Below are positions 26,963 through 36,175 of a stretch of DNA of 64,000 nucleotides, one piece after another. Below the pieces are notes generated by a model, which ran no database searches, was not told the DNA's origin, and worked only from the letters and a program-made list of their open reading frames with translations. A program made the position numbers and the translations under genes. The stretch comes from an uncultured Rhodopila sp. (GTDB lineage: Bacteria; Pseudomonadota; Alphaproteobacteria; Acetobacterales; Acetobacteraceae): the NCBI GenBank assembly GCA_903932145.1, contig CAIZFE010000086.1, forward strand, positions 372,001 through 436,000, written 5' to 3'. Each line of letters begins with the position of its first letter. The first letter of the stretch is position 1.

Positions 26963-28300
26963 ATGGACGCACTGCCGTTCGAACACGCCCTTGACCAGAA
27001 AACGGCCGAAATCCTGTCACGCTGCACGAATTGCGGCGCCTGCGCCGAGGTGTGCCCGATGCCGGCGCCGGCCGGATTGGACATCTCCCAACCCACCGCC
27101 CTGACCGCCGGCATTCTGACACTGCTGCGCGGCGGCTCACATCTCGAGGCGCAGCGCTGGGCGGAGGTCTGCTCCGGCAGTGGCCACTGCATCCCGGCCT
27201 GCCAGCACGGCGTGAATCCGCGGCTGATGCTGGCCCTGGCGCGCGTCGCCGTGCAGGATCGAACCGCCGTGGCCGAGAAACGCCAGTCCGGGTTCAGCAA
27301 ATTCGGCGCGATGACGAAGGGAGTCCGCGTCCTCTCCCGCCTGCAATTGTCGCCGGAGACGCTGTCCCGCTTCAGCAACAAGGACGACACGGCGTCCCCT
27401 GATGTCGTGTTCTACACCGGCTGCAACGTGCTGAAGACGCCGCATATCGTGTTGCTGGCGCTGGATATCATGGATGCGATGGGCATCACCTACCGGGTTA
27501 TGGGCGGTCCGTCCGCGTGCTGCGGCGTGCTGCAATTCGGGGCAGGGGACCTGGCCACATCCGGCCGCGTTGCCGGCCGCACCATCGACCGTCTCGCCGC
27601 CGCCGCACCGCGCGCGCTGTCCTGGTGTCCGACGTGTCAGATCCAGTTGACCGAAGTTGCAGCCCTGGCGAGCGGCGCCAACCTGGACATGGCACCGTTC
27701 GTCCGCTTCCTCGCCGAACGGCTGGACACGTTGAAACCATTGCTGAAACACCGCGTCGAGCAGCGGGTCGGCCTGCACGAACATCCCGGTAATCCCGGCG
27801 TCCCCGAGGCCGCGCAGGCCATTTTGCGCGCCATTCCGGGTCTGGATTTCGTCGATCTCGAACAGCCCCGCGTTGGCTATATGTGTAACAAACTCGCCCC
27901 GCTGCCGGCGTTCAAGCAGGATGTCCACCGCAACCAGCTACAGGCCGCCGCCGACGCCCGAGTGACCACGCTCGCCGGTATCTACCACGCCTGCCACCGC
28001 GATCTGTGCGCGCACGAGCGCGACTGGCCGTTCCAGGTCGTGAACTTCCTGGAGCTTGTCGGCGAAAGCATGGGCCTGCACCGTCCGGACCTGTTTAAGC
28101 GCCTGAAGATCATGCAGGACGTGGATGCGATCCTACTCGATACCGCGCCGATGATCGAAACCAACCACCTGGACTTCGACGAGGCCCGCGACGTCATCCT
28201 GCGCGATATGCTGGGTGAGCAACCATTGCCGCTTATTCGTGGTCAAACGGGGCAGGGCAGTGTATCGGGTCCGCATTATGATCCACTTAAAGGTAACTGA
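26963..28300 (+). CDS. Iron-sulfur (Fe-S)-binding oxidoreductase with CCG domains
   Basis: The 445-residue protein is related to GlcF/HdrD-type subunits. The N-terminus has a complete 4Fe-4S motif CTNCGACAEVCP (near residue 20). A second, CSGSGHCIPACQHG (near 71), lacks one of the usual four cysteines. Cysteine-rich CCG-type regions follow: YTGCNVLK with GGPSACCGVLQFG (near 150-190), LSWCPTCQIQ and YHACHRDLCAHE. Such proteins pass electrons between a dehydrogenase and quinone or disulfide partners. The ATG follows GGGAGGTCCGC. No partner flavoprotein is adjacent. Confidence 0.85.
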   Translation: MDALPFEHALDQKTAEILSRCTNCGACAEVCPMPAPAGLDISQPTALTAGILTLLRGGSHLEAQRWAEVCSGSGHCIPACQHGVNPRLMLALARVAVQDRTAVAEKRQSGFSKFGAMTKGVRVLSRLQLSPETLSRFSNKDDTASPDVVFYTGCNVLKTPHIVLLALDIMDAMGITYRVMGGPSACCGVLQFGAGDLATSGRVAGRTIDRLAAAAPRALSWCPTCQIQLTEVAALASGANLDMAPFVRFLAERLDTLKPLLKHRVEQRVGLHEHPGNPGVPEAAQAILRAIPGLDFVDLEQPRVGYMCNKLAPLPAFKQDVHRNQLQAAADARVTTLAGIYHACHRDLCAHERDWPFQVVNFLELVGESMGLHRPDLFKRLKIMQDVDAILLDTAPMIETNHLDFDEARDVILRDMLGEQPLPLIRGQTGQGSVSGPHYDPLKGN

Positions 28301-28327
28301 ATTGCGTAATTTGCTGGCGGTGGCGCG

Positions 28328-29617
28328 TTGACCCCCTCCGCCCGGATCGCCGCCGCGATCGATTTGCTGGAGATCATCGAGGGCGCCCCGAAGCGCCCGG
28401 CCGATGCGGTCGCCAACGATTTCTTCCGGTCGCACCGCTACATCGGCTCCGGTGACCGCCGAGCGGTGTCGGATCGCGTGTGGAGCGTGCTGCGCGCGCG
28501 CCGCAAGATTGGCTGGTGGCTGGGCGATGCGCCGCAGACCGCGCGCTTGCTGGTGGCCGCGTCGCTGATGCTGGAAGGCTGGACCAAGGCCGGCGTGCAG
28601 CAAAGTTTTTCGGGCGGTCAGTTCGCCGCTCCGCCGCTGAAAGGTGGCGAGTCCAGCGTGTTGACGCGGATGGAGGGCCATACGCTCGATCATCCGACGA
28701 TGCCCGAGGCGATCCGGCTGGAGATCCCGGATTGGCTGCTGCCGCACCTGTCCGCCCGTTTTGGCAGCAGTCTGCACGCCGAGATGACCGCCCTGTCGCA
28801 GCCTGCGTCGCTGGATATGCGGGTCAATTTGCTGAAGGGCGATCGCGAGGCCGGTCGCGCGGCCCTGGCCGCCGAAGGGTGGGAGGCGGATCGGACCAAA
28901 CTGTCTCCATGGGGGCTGCGACTGGATGGCCGTCGCCCGATCACCAGCGGTCCGGCTTTCCAAACCGGCCTGATTGAAATCCAGGATGAAGGTAGCCAGC
29001 TTGTAGCCGTCATGGTCGGCGCAGTGCCGGGTATGCGTGTGGTGGATTGGTGCGCGGGGGCCGGTGGCAAGACGCTGGCACTGGCGGGAGCGATGGAAAA
29101 CCGCGGCCAGATCGTGGCGTGCGATGTGTCCGCGCCTCGGCTGGAGGGCGCGGTTCGCCGTTTGCGCCGTGCCGGGGTCCACAATGTGGAACGGCATCTG
29201 GTCGAAGCCGGCGACAAATGGCTGAAACGTCGCGCTGGCACGTTCGATCGCGTGCTGGTTGACGCGCCCTGCACCGGAACCGGCACATGGCGGCGCAACC
29301 CGGACGCCCGTCTGCGGTTAAAGGAGATTGACCTGTCCGAGTTGCTGCCCAAACAGGCCGGCATTCTCGATACGGCGCAGAGTTTAGTTCGCAAGGGCGG
29401 GCGTTTGATCTACGCTACGTGTTCGTTGCTGGCAGAGGAAAATGAGGCTCAGGTGACCGCGTTCCTGTACCGCCATCCGGAGTTCGTGGTGATCCCGCTG
29501 GCCAAGGCGTGGCCACTGGACATCCCGCCGCCCAATTCCGGCGACTTCCTGTCGCTGACACCCGCTCGGCATGGGACGGACGGGTTCTTCACCGCGGTGC
29601 TGGAGCGCGTGGGGTGA
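28328..29617 (+). CDS. rsmB: RsmB/NOP-family RNA (cytosine-5) methyltransferase
   Basis: The 429-residue SAM-dependent enzyme has an N-terminal RNA-binding helical domain and a C-terminal catalytic domain. Motifs seen are VVDWCAGAGGKTLALAGAM (SAM site, near 240), VLVDAPCTGTGTWRRNPDAR (PCTG, motif IV, near 315) and LIYATCSLLAEENEAQV (catalytic Cys, motif VI, near 362). It most resembles RsmB, which methylates C967 of 16S rRNA, but other family members cannot be excluded. The start is a TTG at 28328, 27 bases after the iron-sulfur protein. The stop overlaps the next gene (GTGA). Confidence 0.85.
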   Translation: MTPSARIAAAIDLLEIIEGAPKRPADAVANDFFRSHRYIGSGDRRAVSDRVWSVLRARRKIGWWLGDAPQTARLLVAASLMLEGWTKAGVQQSFSGGQFAAPPLKGGESSVLTRMEGHTLDHPTMPEAIRLEIPDWLLPHLSARFGSSLHAEMTALSQPASLDMRVNLLKGDREAGRAALAAEGWEADRTKLSPWGLRLDGRRPITSGPAFQTGLIEIQDEGSQLVAVMVGAVPGMRVVDWCAGAGGKTLALAGAMENRGQIVACDVSAPRLEGAVRRLRRAGVHNVERHLVEAGDKWLKRRAGTFDRVLVDAPCTGTGTWRRNPDARLRLKEIDLSELLPKQAGILDTAQSLVRKGGRLIYATCSLLAEENEAQVTAFLYRHPEFVVIPLAKAWPLDIPPPNSGDFLSLTPARHGTDGFFTAVLERVG

Positions 29618-30300
29618 TCTCACTGCGCAAAGCGCGTGTCGCCGATGCGATCGCGATAGGCGCGGTCCATGTCGCCGCGTGGCGCAGCACCTACCCCGGT
29701 ATTCTGCCGGACACGTTCCTGGCCAAACTGTCGGTGTCGCGGCAGGCGGCCTATTATGAGGCGGCGATTCGCGGTGGCACCGGCGTGACGGTGGCGACGG
29801 CGTCCGGGGTGGATGTGCCCGCCGGCAGCCAGCCTCGCATCATCGGGTTCTCCACTGCCGGGCGCGCCAGGCATGTTGAAGTGGCCGGCAAGCGATTGGC
29901 GGAGGGCGAAGTCGAGACGTTGTACGTTCTGGACGACTGGCGGGAACGCGGCGTCGGCCGCAAGCTGATGCGGGCCTCGGCAGGGCACCTGATTGAAATC
30001 GGGTGCAAGTCGGCGTTCGTGTGGGTGTTGCGCGACAATCCCAGCCGGTGGTTCTACCAACGCCTGGGCGGCAAGGCGGCGGCGGAGCAAACGATCCAGA
30101 TCGCTGGCGAAACCGTCGCGCAGACCGCATTCATCTGGAACCCGATCGAGTTGCTGCTGACCGCGTCCCCGCAGGCTCTCGTAGAGCCTTCGTTGTTGAG
30201 TGCCAGAAGGCGGCCGAGGCTGTGTCCTACATCGTGCGCCGAACATCACCGCCGCCGTCGAACAGTGCCATGGAGCCACCCAGTGTGGACAAGCGCCTGA
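29614..30300 (+). CDS. GNAT-family N-acetyltransferase with unusual C-terminal extension
   Basis: A GTG at 29614 overlaps the stop of the rsmB-like gene, so the two are coupled. The GNAT core is clear: ARVADAIAIGAVHVAAWRSTYPGILP, VETLYVLDDWRERGVGRKLM (acetyl-CoA loop, near 105-125) and VLRDNPSRWFYQRLGG. The fold should end near residue 185. The frame continues about 40 basic residues (ARRRPRLCP, EHHRRRRT) that overlap the convergent gene at 30227-30562. This tail looks like read-through of a lost stop. Confidence 0.82.
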   Translation: MISLRKARVADAIAIGAVHVAAWRSTYPGILPDTFLAKLSVSRQAAYYEAAIRGGTGVTVATASGVDVPAGSQPRIIGFSTAGRARHVEVAGKRLAEGEVETLYVLDDWRERGVGRKLMRASAGHLIEIGCKSAFVWVLRDNPSRWFYQRLGGKAAAEQTIQIAGETVAQTAFIWNPIELLLTASPQALVEPSLLSARRRPRLCPTSCAEHHRRRRTVPWSHPVWTSA

Positions 30301-30562
30301 CGCCTTCTTCGACCCGGGTCACGCGGGTTACCGCGTCCGAGACCACTGCACTGGCGATCAACGCCGCCGCTCCGGTGGCCGCGCTTTTGGCCTCACTGAC
30401 GACCTGTCCTTGTTCGGCTTCCATCCGGATGATCCGATTTTCCACCGTGCGAAGCCGGTCATCCAGTGCGGAAACGGTCTCTTTCATCGTCACATGCAGA
30501 TGGTACAGATCCTGCGTATCCCGTGCGAACTTGAACAACTGCCAGAGTGAGGGCAACCCCAT
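30227..30562 (-). CDS. Small helical (coiled-coil-like) protein, unknown function
   Basis: The 111-residue protein begins MGLPSLWQLFKFARDTQDLYHLHVTMKETVSALDDRLRTVE in translation order, shown here only to indicate the heptad-like helix. A central Ala-rich helix follows. The ATG shares a base with the stop of the upstream small gene (TGATG), so the pair is translationally coupled. No family was recognised. Its 3' end overlaps the tail of the convergent acetyltransferase frame by 74 bases. Confidence 0.6.
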   Translation of the reverse strand: MGLPSLWQLFKFARDTQDLYHLHVTMKETVSALDDRLRTVENRIIRMEAEQGQVVSEAKSAATGAAALIASAVVSDAVTRVTRVEEGVRRLSTLGGSMALFDGGGDVRRTM

Positions 30563-30801
30563 CACCCCAAGCCCGGCCTGCGGGCGCGGGCAAGCAAGGC
30601 GTTCAGGTCGCGCTGTAGCAGGGGTATGTCCCGTGCCAGTTGGTCGTGGATATCGTCGATCTGTGCCGACACGCTGGCGTCTTCGGCACAAGGCGGACGG
30701 AGGTCGAACAGCGTCATGCTTTCGCCAAGCTGGCGGTATGGACGATGAGTATCGTCGGGAGCGGGGTATTCGAAATTGGCCGGACCAACATGTTCAGACA
30801 T
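30562..30801 (-). CDS. Small soluble protein, unknown function
   Basis: The 79-residue protein starts MSEHVGPANFEYPAPDD, with a GGAGGCAATC ribosome site just before the ATG. The C-terminal half is helical and charged (SVSAQIDDIHDQLARDIPLLQRDLNALLARA). It is the first gene of a coupled pair. It lies 92 bases after hpnJ on the same strand, but behind a probable terminator, so it is likely a separate unit. Confidence 0.6.
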   Translation of the reverse strand: MSEHVGPANFEYPAPDDTHRPYRQLGESMTLFDLRPPCAEDASVSAQIDDIHDQLARDIPLLQRDLNALLARARRPGLG

Positions 30802-30860
30802 GATTGCCTCCGAAGTTCGGTGGCTAAACCTATGTCAAAACCCGAGCGTGAGCAAGAACA

Positions 30861-30886
30861 AACGGGCACACAACAGTATGCCCGTT
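30861..30886 (-). terminator. Probable terminator after hpnJ
   Basis: On the minus strand, eight bases after the hpnJ stop, AACGGGCA pairs with TGCCCGTT around a ten-base loop and is followed by TGTTCTT. The position at the end of the ispA-to-hpnJ run supports intrinsic termination, although the T-tract is imperfect. Confidence 0.5.
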
Positions 30887-30893
30887 CGCCGGT

Positions 30894-32321
30894 TCAAGCA
30901 GCGTGACGGCGTTCCCGCAGGAACTGGAAGAATTCCACGCCCTCGCGCAGCCGGCGTTTCATCATCTGCGGGCTGCGCACCATCTCGTTGACGATGGAGG
31001 CAATCTTCGGCGCGCGGAAGTAGAATCGCTTGTAGAACACCTCCACGTTATCGAATATCTCCGTATGCGACAGATGCGGATAGTGCAGGGGGGCGATCTG
31101 CACGCCGCTGTCATCGATCAGTTCGGCGTGTTCGAGATCCAGCCAGCCGTTCTCCACCGCCTGCTTATACAGGAACGTGCCAGGATATGGCGCCGCCAGC
31201 GAAACCTGGACTGTATGCGGGTTGATATCCACCGCGAACTTGATGGTTTCCTCGATCGTTTCTTTGGTCTCGCCTGGCAGGCCCAGAATGAACGTGCCGT
31301 GGATCTTGATGCCGAGATCGTGGCAATCCTGCGTGAACTTGCGGGCCGTCTCGATCCGCATGCCCTTCTTGATGTTGTGCAGGATCTGCTGATTGCCGCT
31401 CTCGTAACCCACAAGCAACAAGCGCAGCCCATTGGCTTTCAACACCTCAAGCGTCTTGCGCGGCACATTCGCCTTGGCGTTGCAGGACCACACCACACCC
31501 ATCTTTCCAAGCTCGCGCGCAATCGCCTCGGCGCGGGGCAGATTGTCGGTGAACGTATCGTCGTCGAAGAAGAATTCCTTCACTTGCGGCCACATCTTCT
31601 TGGCCTGGCGGATTTCCTCGGCGACGTGCTCTGGCGAGCGAACCCGGTAGTTGTGTCCGCCGACGGTCTGTGGCCACAGGCAGAACGTGCAATGCGATTT
31701 GCAGCCGCGCCCGGTGTACAAAGAAACATACGGGTGCATCAGATACCCGATGAAGTAATCCTCGATACGCAGGTCGCGCTTATACACGTCAGTCACAAAC
31801 GGGAGCTGGTCCATATCCGCCAGGATCTCGCGATCCTTGTTGTGGATAATGACGCCAGCCTCGTTACGGAACGAAATGCCATCGACCGAACCCCACTCGC
31901 GGCCCTCGGCGATTTCCTTGATGGTGAAATCGAACTCGTTGCGCGCCACGAAGTCGATGACCGCACCCTGGGCCAGGCTCTCGGCCGGCTGTACCGCGAC
32001 CTTGGCGCCGACCATGCCGATCTTCAGCGACGGGTTGGCCTTCTTCAGCGCCTCCGCCACCTTCACGTCCGACGCGAACGACGGGGTGGAGGTGTGGATG
32101 ATGCACAACTCATACTCGCCGATCTGGCGGACGACTTCTTCCAATCCGATCCGCGCCGGCGGGGCGTCGATCAGCTTGCTGCCGGGCACCAGGGCCGCCG
32201 GCTGGGCGAGCCATGTCGGAAACCAGAACGACTTGATCTCCCGCTTCGCCTGATAGCGTGAACCGGCGCCGCCGTCGAAACCGTCGAAGGAGGGCGGCTG
32301 CAGGAACAAGGTCTTCATCAT
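30894..32321 (-). CDS. hpnJ: Hopanoid biosynthesis radical SAM protein HpnJ
   Basis: HpnJ is a B12-binding-domain radical SAM enzyme that makes the cyclitol ether of bacteriohopanetetrol from the glucosamine derivative. The 475-residue protein has the N-terminal cobalamin-type domain (start MKTLFLQPPSFDGFDGG). The radical SAM cysteines are in GRGCKSHCTFCLWPQ (CxxxCxxC, near residue 200), followed by EFFFDDDTFTDN and LLVGYESGNQQIL. The start codons ATGATG overlap the hpnI stop. It is the last gene of the isoprenoid-hopanoid run. Confidence 0.93.
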   Translation of the reverse strand: MMKTLFLQPPSFDGFDGGAGSRYQAKREIKSFWFPTWLAQPAALVPGSKLIDAPPARIGLEEVVRQIGEYELCIIHTSTPSFASDVKVAEALKKANPSLKIGMVGAKVAVQPAESLAQGAVIDFVARNEFDFTIKEIAEGREWGSVDGISFRNEAGVIIHNKDREILADMDQLPFVTDVYKRDLRIEDYFIGYLMHPYVSLYTGRGCKSHCTFCLWPQTVGGHNYRVRSPEHVAEEIRQAKKMWPQVKEFFFDDDTFTDNLPRAEAIARELGKMGVVWSCNAKANVPRKTLEVLKANGLRLLLVGYESGNQQILHNIKKGMRIETARKFTQDCHDLGIKIHGTFILGLPGETKETIEETIKFAVDINPHTVQVSLAAPYPGTFLYKQAVENGWLDLEHAELIDDSGVQIAPLHYPHLSHTEIFDNVEVFYKRFYFRAPKIASIVNEMVRSPQMMKRRLREGVEFFQFLRERRHAA

Positions 32322-33556
32322 CGCGCGTGGTTTCCCTCGGTGGGCAGGCTGGTAATGGGGGGTGGCGTGTCCGCTTGCAAGCTCTGGCCGCGCCAATCGA
32401 CCTGGCGCCCGCCATAGCTGGCCAGCAGCACGACCACGGAAAAGATGTCTCTCAGCGGCAGAAGCCAGACCGGACAGCAGAAAGCAAGTGCGGCGTTGTC
32501 ATTGCTGCCGCGTTCTGCGGCGGTACGCAGGTCGCTGTTCGTCCACAATGGCGCCAGCGCGCTGTCCACGCCCAGAGCGGCGACCGACCGTAACACCCAC
32601 GCGATCAGCAACAGCCCGATCGACCATGCGGCGCCCCCAGCCAGGGCAACCGTCAGCAGCGCCCACGCCAACGAATACTGTAGCACCGACGCCGCAAACC
32701 CAACCGGCTCCAGCGCTCGGATTGTCCGCGCCCAGCGCAACTCGTGACGAAACAGGGCGTTCAAGTCTGGTTCGGGGACTGTCGTCAGCACGACAGTGTC
32801 GGCCAGGGCCACCCGCAACCCAAGCCCGATAATCCGGCGGCCGAGCACGTTATCGTCGGCAAGGTGATCGGCCAGGGAGTGAAATCCGCCGATGCGCTCC
32901 AGGTCACTCCGGCGCAGGCACATCGTCGCGCCCAGGCAGTCCTGCCGTCCCAGGGCACGCGACAGCAGCGCTCCGGGCAGGAAGCCGTGCGTGATCTGCG
33001 TGGTGCCGAGTCGAGCGGCAAGGTCTCTCCCACCGGTCCGGACCGGCAATCCCGCGTACAGCGTCGTCACCAGCCCAACACTCTGCCCTTGCAACGCCGC
33101 AACCAACCGATCCAGGTAATCCGGCCGCACATGCACGTCGGAGTCGGCGATCACCAGCACGTCGTGCCGGGCAGCCGACAGCATGTTGATCAGGTTGCCG
33201 ACCTTGTGGTTTTGCCCATGCAAGGCCGGATCGGTCACCAATGCCATGTCCAGATCCGGAAACCGCGCCTGTAGCCGCCGCACCACAGCGACCGCCGGGT
33301 CCGCCGCGTTGTGCACGCCAAACACGATCTGAAACGCCGGATAGGCCTGGCGGCACAGTGTGCCCAAGGCTTCCTCCAACAACGGCTCGTCGCCGTGCAA
33401 CGGTTTCAACACCGTCACTGCCGGCCGAGCTCCGGGCTGAACCCATTCAGCCTGACGAGCCTTCCTCGCGAATGACGTGACGAGACGCGAACCCACCAGC
33501 GCCTGTGCCACACCGACACCGGCCAGCGCCGTGGTCAGCCCGGCCAGAAAAATCAC
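32318..33556 (-). CDS. hpnI: Hopanoid glycosyltransferase HpnI
   Basis: HpnI is a GT2/ceramide-glucosyltransferase-like enzyme that adds N-acetylglucosamine to bacteriohopanetetrol. The 412 residues include an N-terminal membrane helix, PAVTVLKPLHGDEPLLEEAL, DVLVIADSDVHVRPDYLDRL (DxD, near 140), GATMCLRRSDLERIGGF and the acceptor motif RHELRWARTIRA (near 270). C-terminal membrane helices follow. It overlaps hpnJ by four bases. The deacetylase hpnK that acts between HpnI and HpnJ is not present here. Confidence 0.93.
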   Translation of the reverse strand: MIFLAGLTTALAGVGVAQALVGSRLVTSFARKARQAEWVQPGARPAVTVLKPLHGDEPLLEEALGTLCRQAYPAFQIVFGVHNAADPAVAVVRRLQARFPDLDMALVTDPALHGQNHKVGNLINMLSAARHDVLVIADSDVHVRPDYLDRLVAALQGQSVGLVTTLYAGLPVRTGGRDLAARLGTTQITHGFLPGALLSRALGRQDCLGATMCLRRSDLERIGGFHSLADHLADDNVLGRRIIGLGLRVALADTVVLTTVPEPDLNALFRHELRWARTIRALEPVGFAASVLQYSLAWALLTVALAGGAAWSIGLLLIAWVLRSVAALGVDSALAPLWTNSDLRTAAERGSNDNAALAFCCPVWLLPLRDIFSVVVLLASYGGRQVDWRGQSLQADTPPPITSLPTEGNHAR

Positions 33557-33569
33557 GAAGACACCCTCA

Positions 33570-34190
33570 TCAGGAACTCAGGGCGCCGTCCGACAGGTCG
33601 GCAATCTTGCGCTGTAGGCTGGCGATCAGAGCGTCGGCATCGCCGCCCGCCAGGAGTTTCCGAAAATCCGAACGCTGCACGGCCACGCGGCTGATGGTGC
33701 CTTCCAAAAGCACATCAACCGCGCGCCAGACCCCGTTGCCGTCGCGCATGACATAGTCCAGCCGCAGATGCTGGCCGCCGCTGACGATTTCCGTTCCAAC
33801 GATCCGGTCGGTTCCGAAATCCCGCGCACCCGGCAGGATTTGGAAGCGCTCGCCGTCGTATTTATCGAAATTGGCGACATAGGTCGCAATCGTGAAGCGC
33901 CGGAATGCCTGCAGCAGGCGGGCGCGCACGTCGGGGGCCATAGCGTCCCACCGCAATCCAACCGAGACCTTCAGCACCGTTTCCAGGTCGAACGCCTGAT
34001 CGACAGCAGGCGCCAGAACATCAAAGCGCTGCGGAAACGGCGTCCTCTGACCGGCCCGCATCGTCGTTTCCAGTGCGGCGTACAGCGCCTTGAGCGGCTC
34101 GTCCAATGGGCCGATCTCTGCCGCACGCGCGGCGCCTGCCAGGAAAGCCCCGGCCAGCGGCAGAAGGGCACGTCGAGTCAATCGTATCAT
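33570..34190 (-). CDS. hpnM: HpnM (MlaC/Ttg2D-like periplasmic lipid carrier)
   Basis: The 206-residue exported protein has a signal peptide ([23 protein letters not shown], cleaved before AEIGPLDE; shown in part). The body is of the toluene-tolerance/MlaC fold, with [22 protein letters not shown] near residues 98-118 and [27 protein letters not shown] near 145-170. HpnM is proposed to help move hopanoids between membranes with HpnN. Its start overlaps the dxs stop (ATGA), and it lies 13 bases before hpnI. Confidence 0.9.
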   Translation of the reverse strand: MIRLTRRALLPLAGAFLAGAARAAEIGPLDEPLKALYAALETTMRAGQRTPFPQRFDVLAPAVDQAFDLETVLKVSVGLRWDAMAPDVRARLLQAFRRFTIATYVANFDKYDGERFQILPGARDFGTDRIVGTEIVSGGQHLRLDYVMRDGNGVWRAVDVLLEGTISRVAVQRSDFRKLLAGGDADALIASLQRKIADLSDGALSS

Positions 34191-36157
34191 CGTGCGGTCG
34201 TCACCTTGTTCGGTCCGCGAACCGGTACTTCAATGCCGACGGCGGCCAGAGCGACCGCCACGATATCGCGCGCGGACAACCCTGCCTGAGCGAGTTGTTT
34301 AGCCTGCGAGTCGTGATCGATATACAGGTCGGGCATCACCATCGGTCGAATCTTCAGACCCGAGTCCAGCAAGCCTTTCCAGGCCAGATGCTGCATGACC
34401 TGTGCGCTGAAGCCGCCGATCGAGGCTTCCTCAATGGTGATCAGGACTTCGTGATTGCGTGCCAGTTGCTCCACCAGCGCGGTGTCGATCGGCTTGGCGA
34501 AGCGCGCATCGGCGACGGTTGTCGGGAACCCGCGCGCGGCCAGTTCATCGGCTGCTTTCAGTGCATCGCCCAGCCGTGTGCCGAGCGACAGGATCGCGAT
34601 GTTGGTGCCTTCACGAAGGATACGGCCCTTGCCAATCGACAAGATTTCACCGGCGGTTGGCAGAACGACGCCGGTGCCCTCGCCGCGCGGATAGCGGAAG
34701 GCGCTCGGCCGGTCGTCGATGGATGCTGCCGTGGCGACCACATGCATCAGTTCGGCCTCATCCGACGGTGCCATGATGACCATGTTTGGCAGACAGCCGA
34801 GGTAGGACAGGTCGAAGCTGCCGGCATGGGTGGCGCCATCGGCTCCGACATAGCCGGCACGGTCCATCGCGAAGCGCACCGGCAGCGATTGCAGTGCCAC
34901 ATCGTGAACGATCTGATCGTAGGCGCGCTGCAGGAACGTCGAGTAGATGGCGCAGAACGGCTTCATCCCCTCGGTCGCCATGCCCGCGGCGAACGTCACC
35001 GCATGCTGTTCGGCGATGCCGACGTCGAACGTCCGATCCGGGAACATTTTCGCGAACTTATCCAGGCCGGTGCCCGACGGCATCGCCGCGTTGATGGCGA
35101 CGATCCGGTGATCCTTCTGCGCCTCGGCGATCAGCGATGCCGCGAACACATTGGTGTAGCTGGGCGGACCGGGAGGCGCCTTGGCCTGTTCACCGGTGAT
35201 CACGTTGAACTTCGACACACCGTGATACTTGTCGGCCGAGGCCTCGGCCGGCGCGTATCCCTTGCCCTTCTGGGTGATCACATGCACCAGGATCGGGCCG
35301 GCTTCCTCGGCCTCGCGCACATTGCGCAACACCGGCAGCAGGTGGTCCAGGTTATGGCCGTCGATCGGGCCGACATAATAGAAGCCGAGTTCCTCGAACA
35401 ACGTACCGCCGGTCAGCATGCCGCGGGCGTATTCCTCGGCCCGCCGCGCCGTGCGTTCGATCCCCTTGGGGAAGTGCTTCGCCATCCGGCCGGCGAGGTC
35501 ACGCAGCGACAGGAAGCTGTGCGACGACATCAGGCGCGACAGATAGGCGCTCATCGCACCCACGGGCGGCGCGATCGACATGTCGTTGTCATTCAGGATG
35601 ACGATCAGCCGCGAGTGTAACGCACCAGCGTTGTTCATCGCCTCGTAGGCCATGCCGGCGCTCATGGCGCCGTCGCCAATCACGGCGATCACGTTACGAT
35701 CTTCGGGCTTCGGGCCGGACGGATCAGCGGCGTAGTGTGCGGCCTTTAGATCGCGCGCCACGGCCATGCCCAGGCCGGCCGAGATCGAGGTGGAGGAATG
35801 CGCCGCGCCGAACGGGTCGTACTCGCTCTCCGACCGTTTGGTGAAGCCGGACAAACCCCCGGGTTGCCGCAGCGTACGCATTTGGTCGCGCCGCCCGGTC
35901 AAAATCTTGTGCGGATAGGCCTGGTGTCCGACATCCCACAACAGCCTGTCAGTCGGCGTGTCGAAGATCGCATGGATGGCGACCGTCAGTTCCACCACAC
36001 CCAGTGACGCGCCCAGATGGCCGCCGGTCGCGGACACCGCATCGATGGTTTCCGCGCGCAACTCATCCGCTAATTGCCGCAACTGCTCTGGCGAGAAGTT
36101 ACGCAGGTCGGCCGGAAAACGAACCCGGTCGAGTAACGGAGTCGTAATTGGGCTCAT
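34187..36157 (-). CDS. dxs: 1-deoxy-D-xylulose-5-phosphate synthase
   Basis: Dxs condenses pyruvate and glyceraldehyde-3-phosphate, the first step of the MEP isoprenoid pathway. The full 656-residue length is present. The thiamine-diphosphate motif is [20 protein letters not shown] with [13 protein letters not shown] (near residues 150-195). [18 protein letters not shown] lies near the start and [17 protein letters not shown] near 370. It lies between ispA and hpnM with short or overlapping spacing, so hopanoid export and isoprenoid supply share an operon. Confidence 0.97.
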   Translation of the reverse strand: MSPITTPLLDRVRFPADLRNFSPEQLRQLADELRAETIDAVSATGGHLGASLGVVELTVAIHAIFDTPTDRLLWDVGHQAYPHKILTGRRDQMRTLRQPGGLSGFTKRSESEYDPFGAAHSSTSISAGLGMAVARDLKAAHYAADPSGPKPEDRNVIAVIGDGAMSAGMAYEAMNNAGALHSRLIVILNDNDMSIAPPVGAMSAYLSRLMSSHSFLSLRDLAGRMAKHFPKGIERTARRAEEYARGMLTGGTLFEELGFYYVGPIDGHNLDHLLPVLRNVREAEEAGPILVHVITQKGKGYAPAEASADKYHGVSKFNVITGEQAKAPPGPPSYTNVFAASLIAEAQKDHRIVAINAAMPSGTGLDKFAKMFPDRTFDVGIAEQHAVTFAAGMATEGMKPFCAIYSTFLQRAYDQIVHDVALQSLPVRFAMDRAGYVGADGATHAGSFDLSYLGCLPNMVIMAPSDEAELMHVVATAASIDDRPSAFRYPRGEGTGVVLPTAGEILSIGKGRILREGTNIAILSLGTRLGDALKAADELAARGFPTTVADARFAKPIDTALVEQLARNHEVLITIEEASIGGFSAQVMQHLAWKGLLDSGLKIRPMVMPDLYIDHDSQAKQLAQAGLSARDIVAVALAAVGIEVPVRGPNKVTTAR

Positions 36158-36175
36158 CAGATCTCCTGTTCCGCT

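Noticed and set aside
34106-35620. 504-codon open frame on the plus strand
   Set aside because: Antisense to hpnM and dxs, which have full family motifs.
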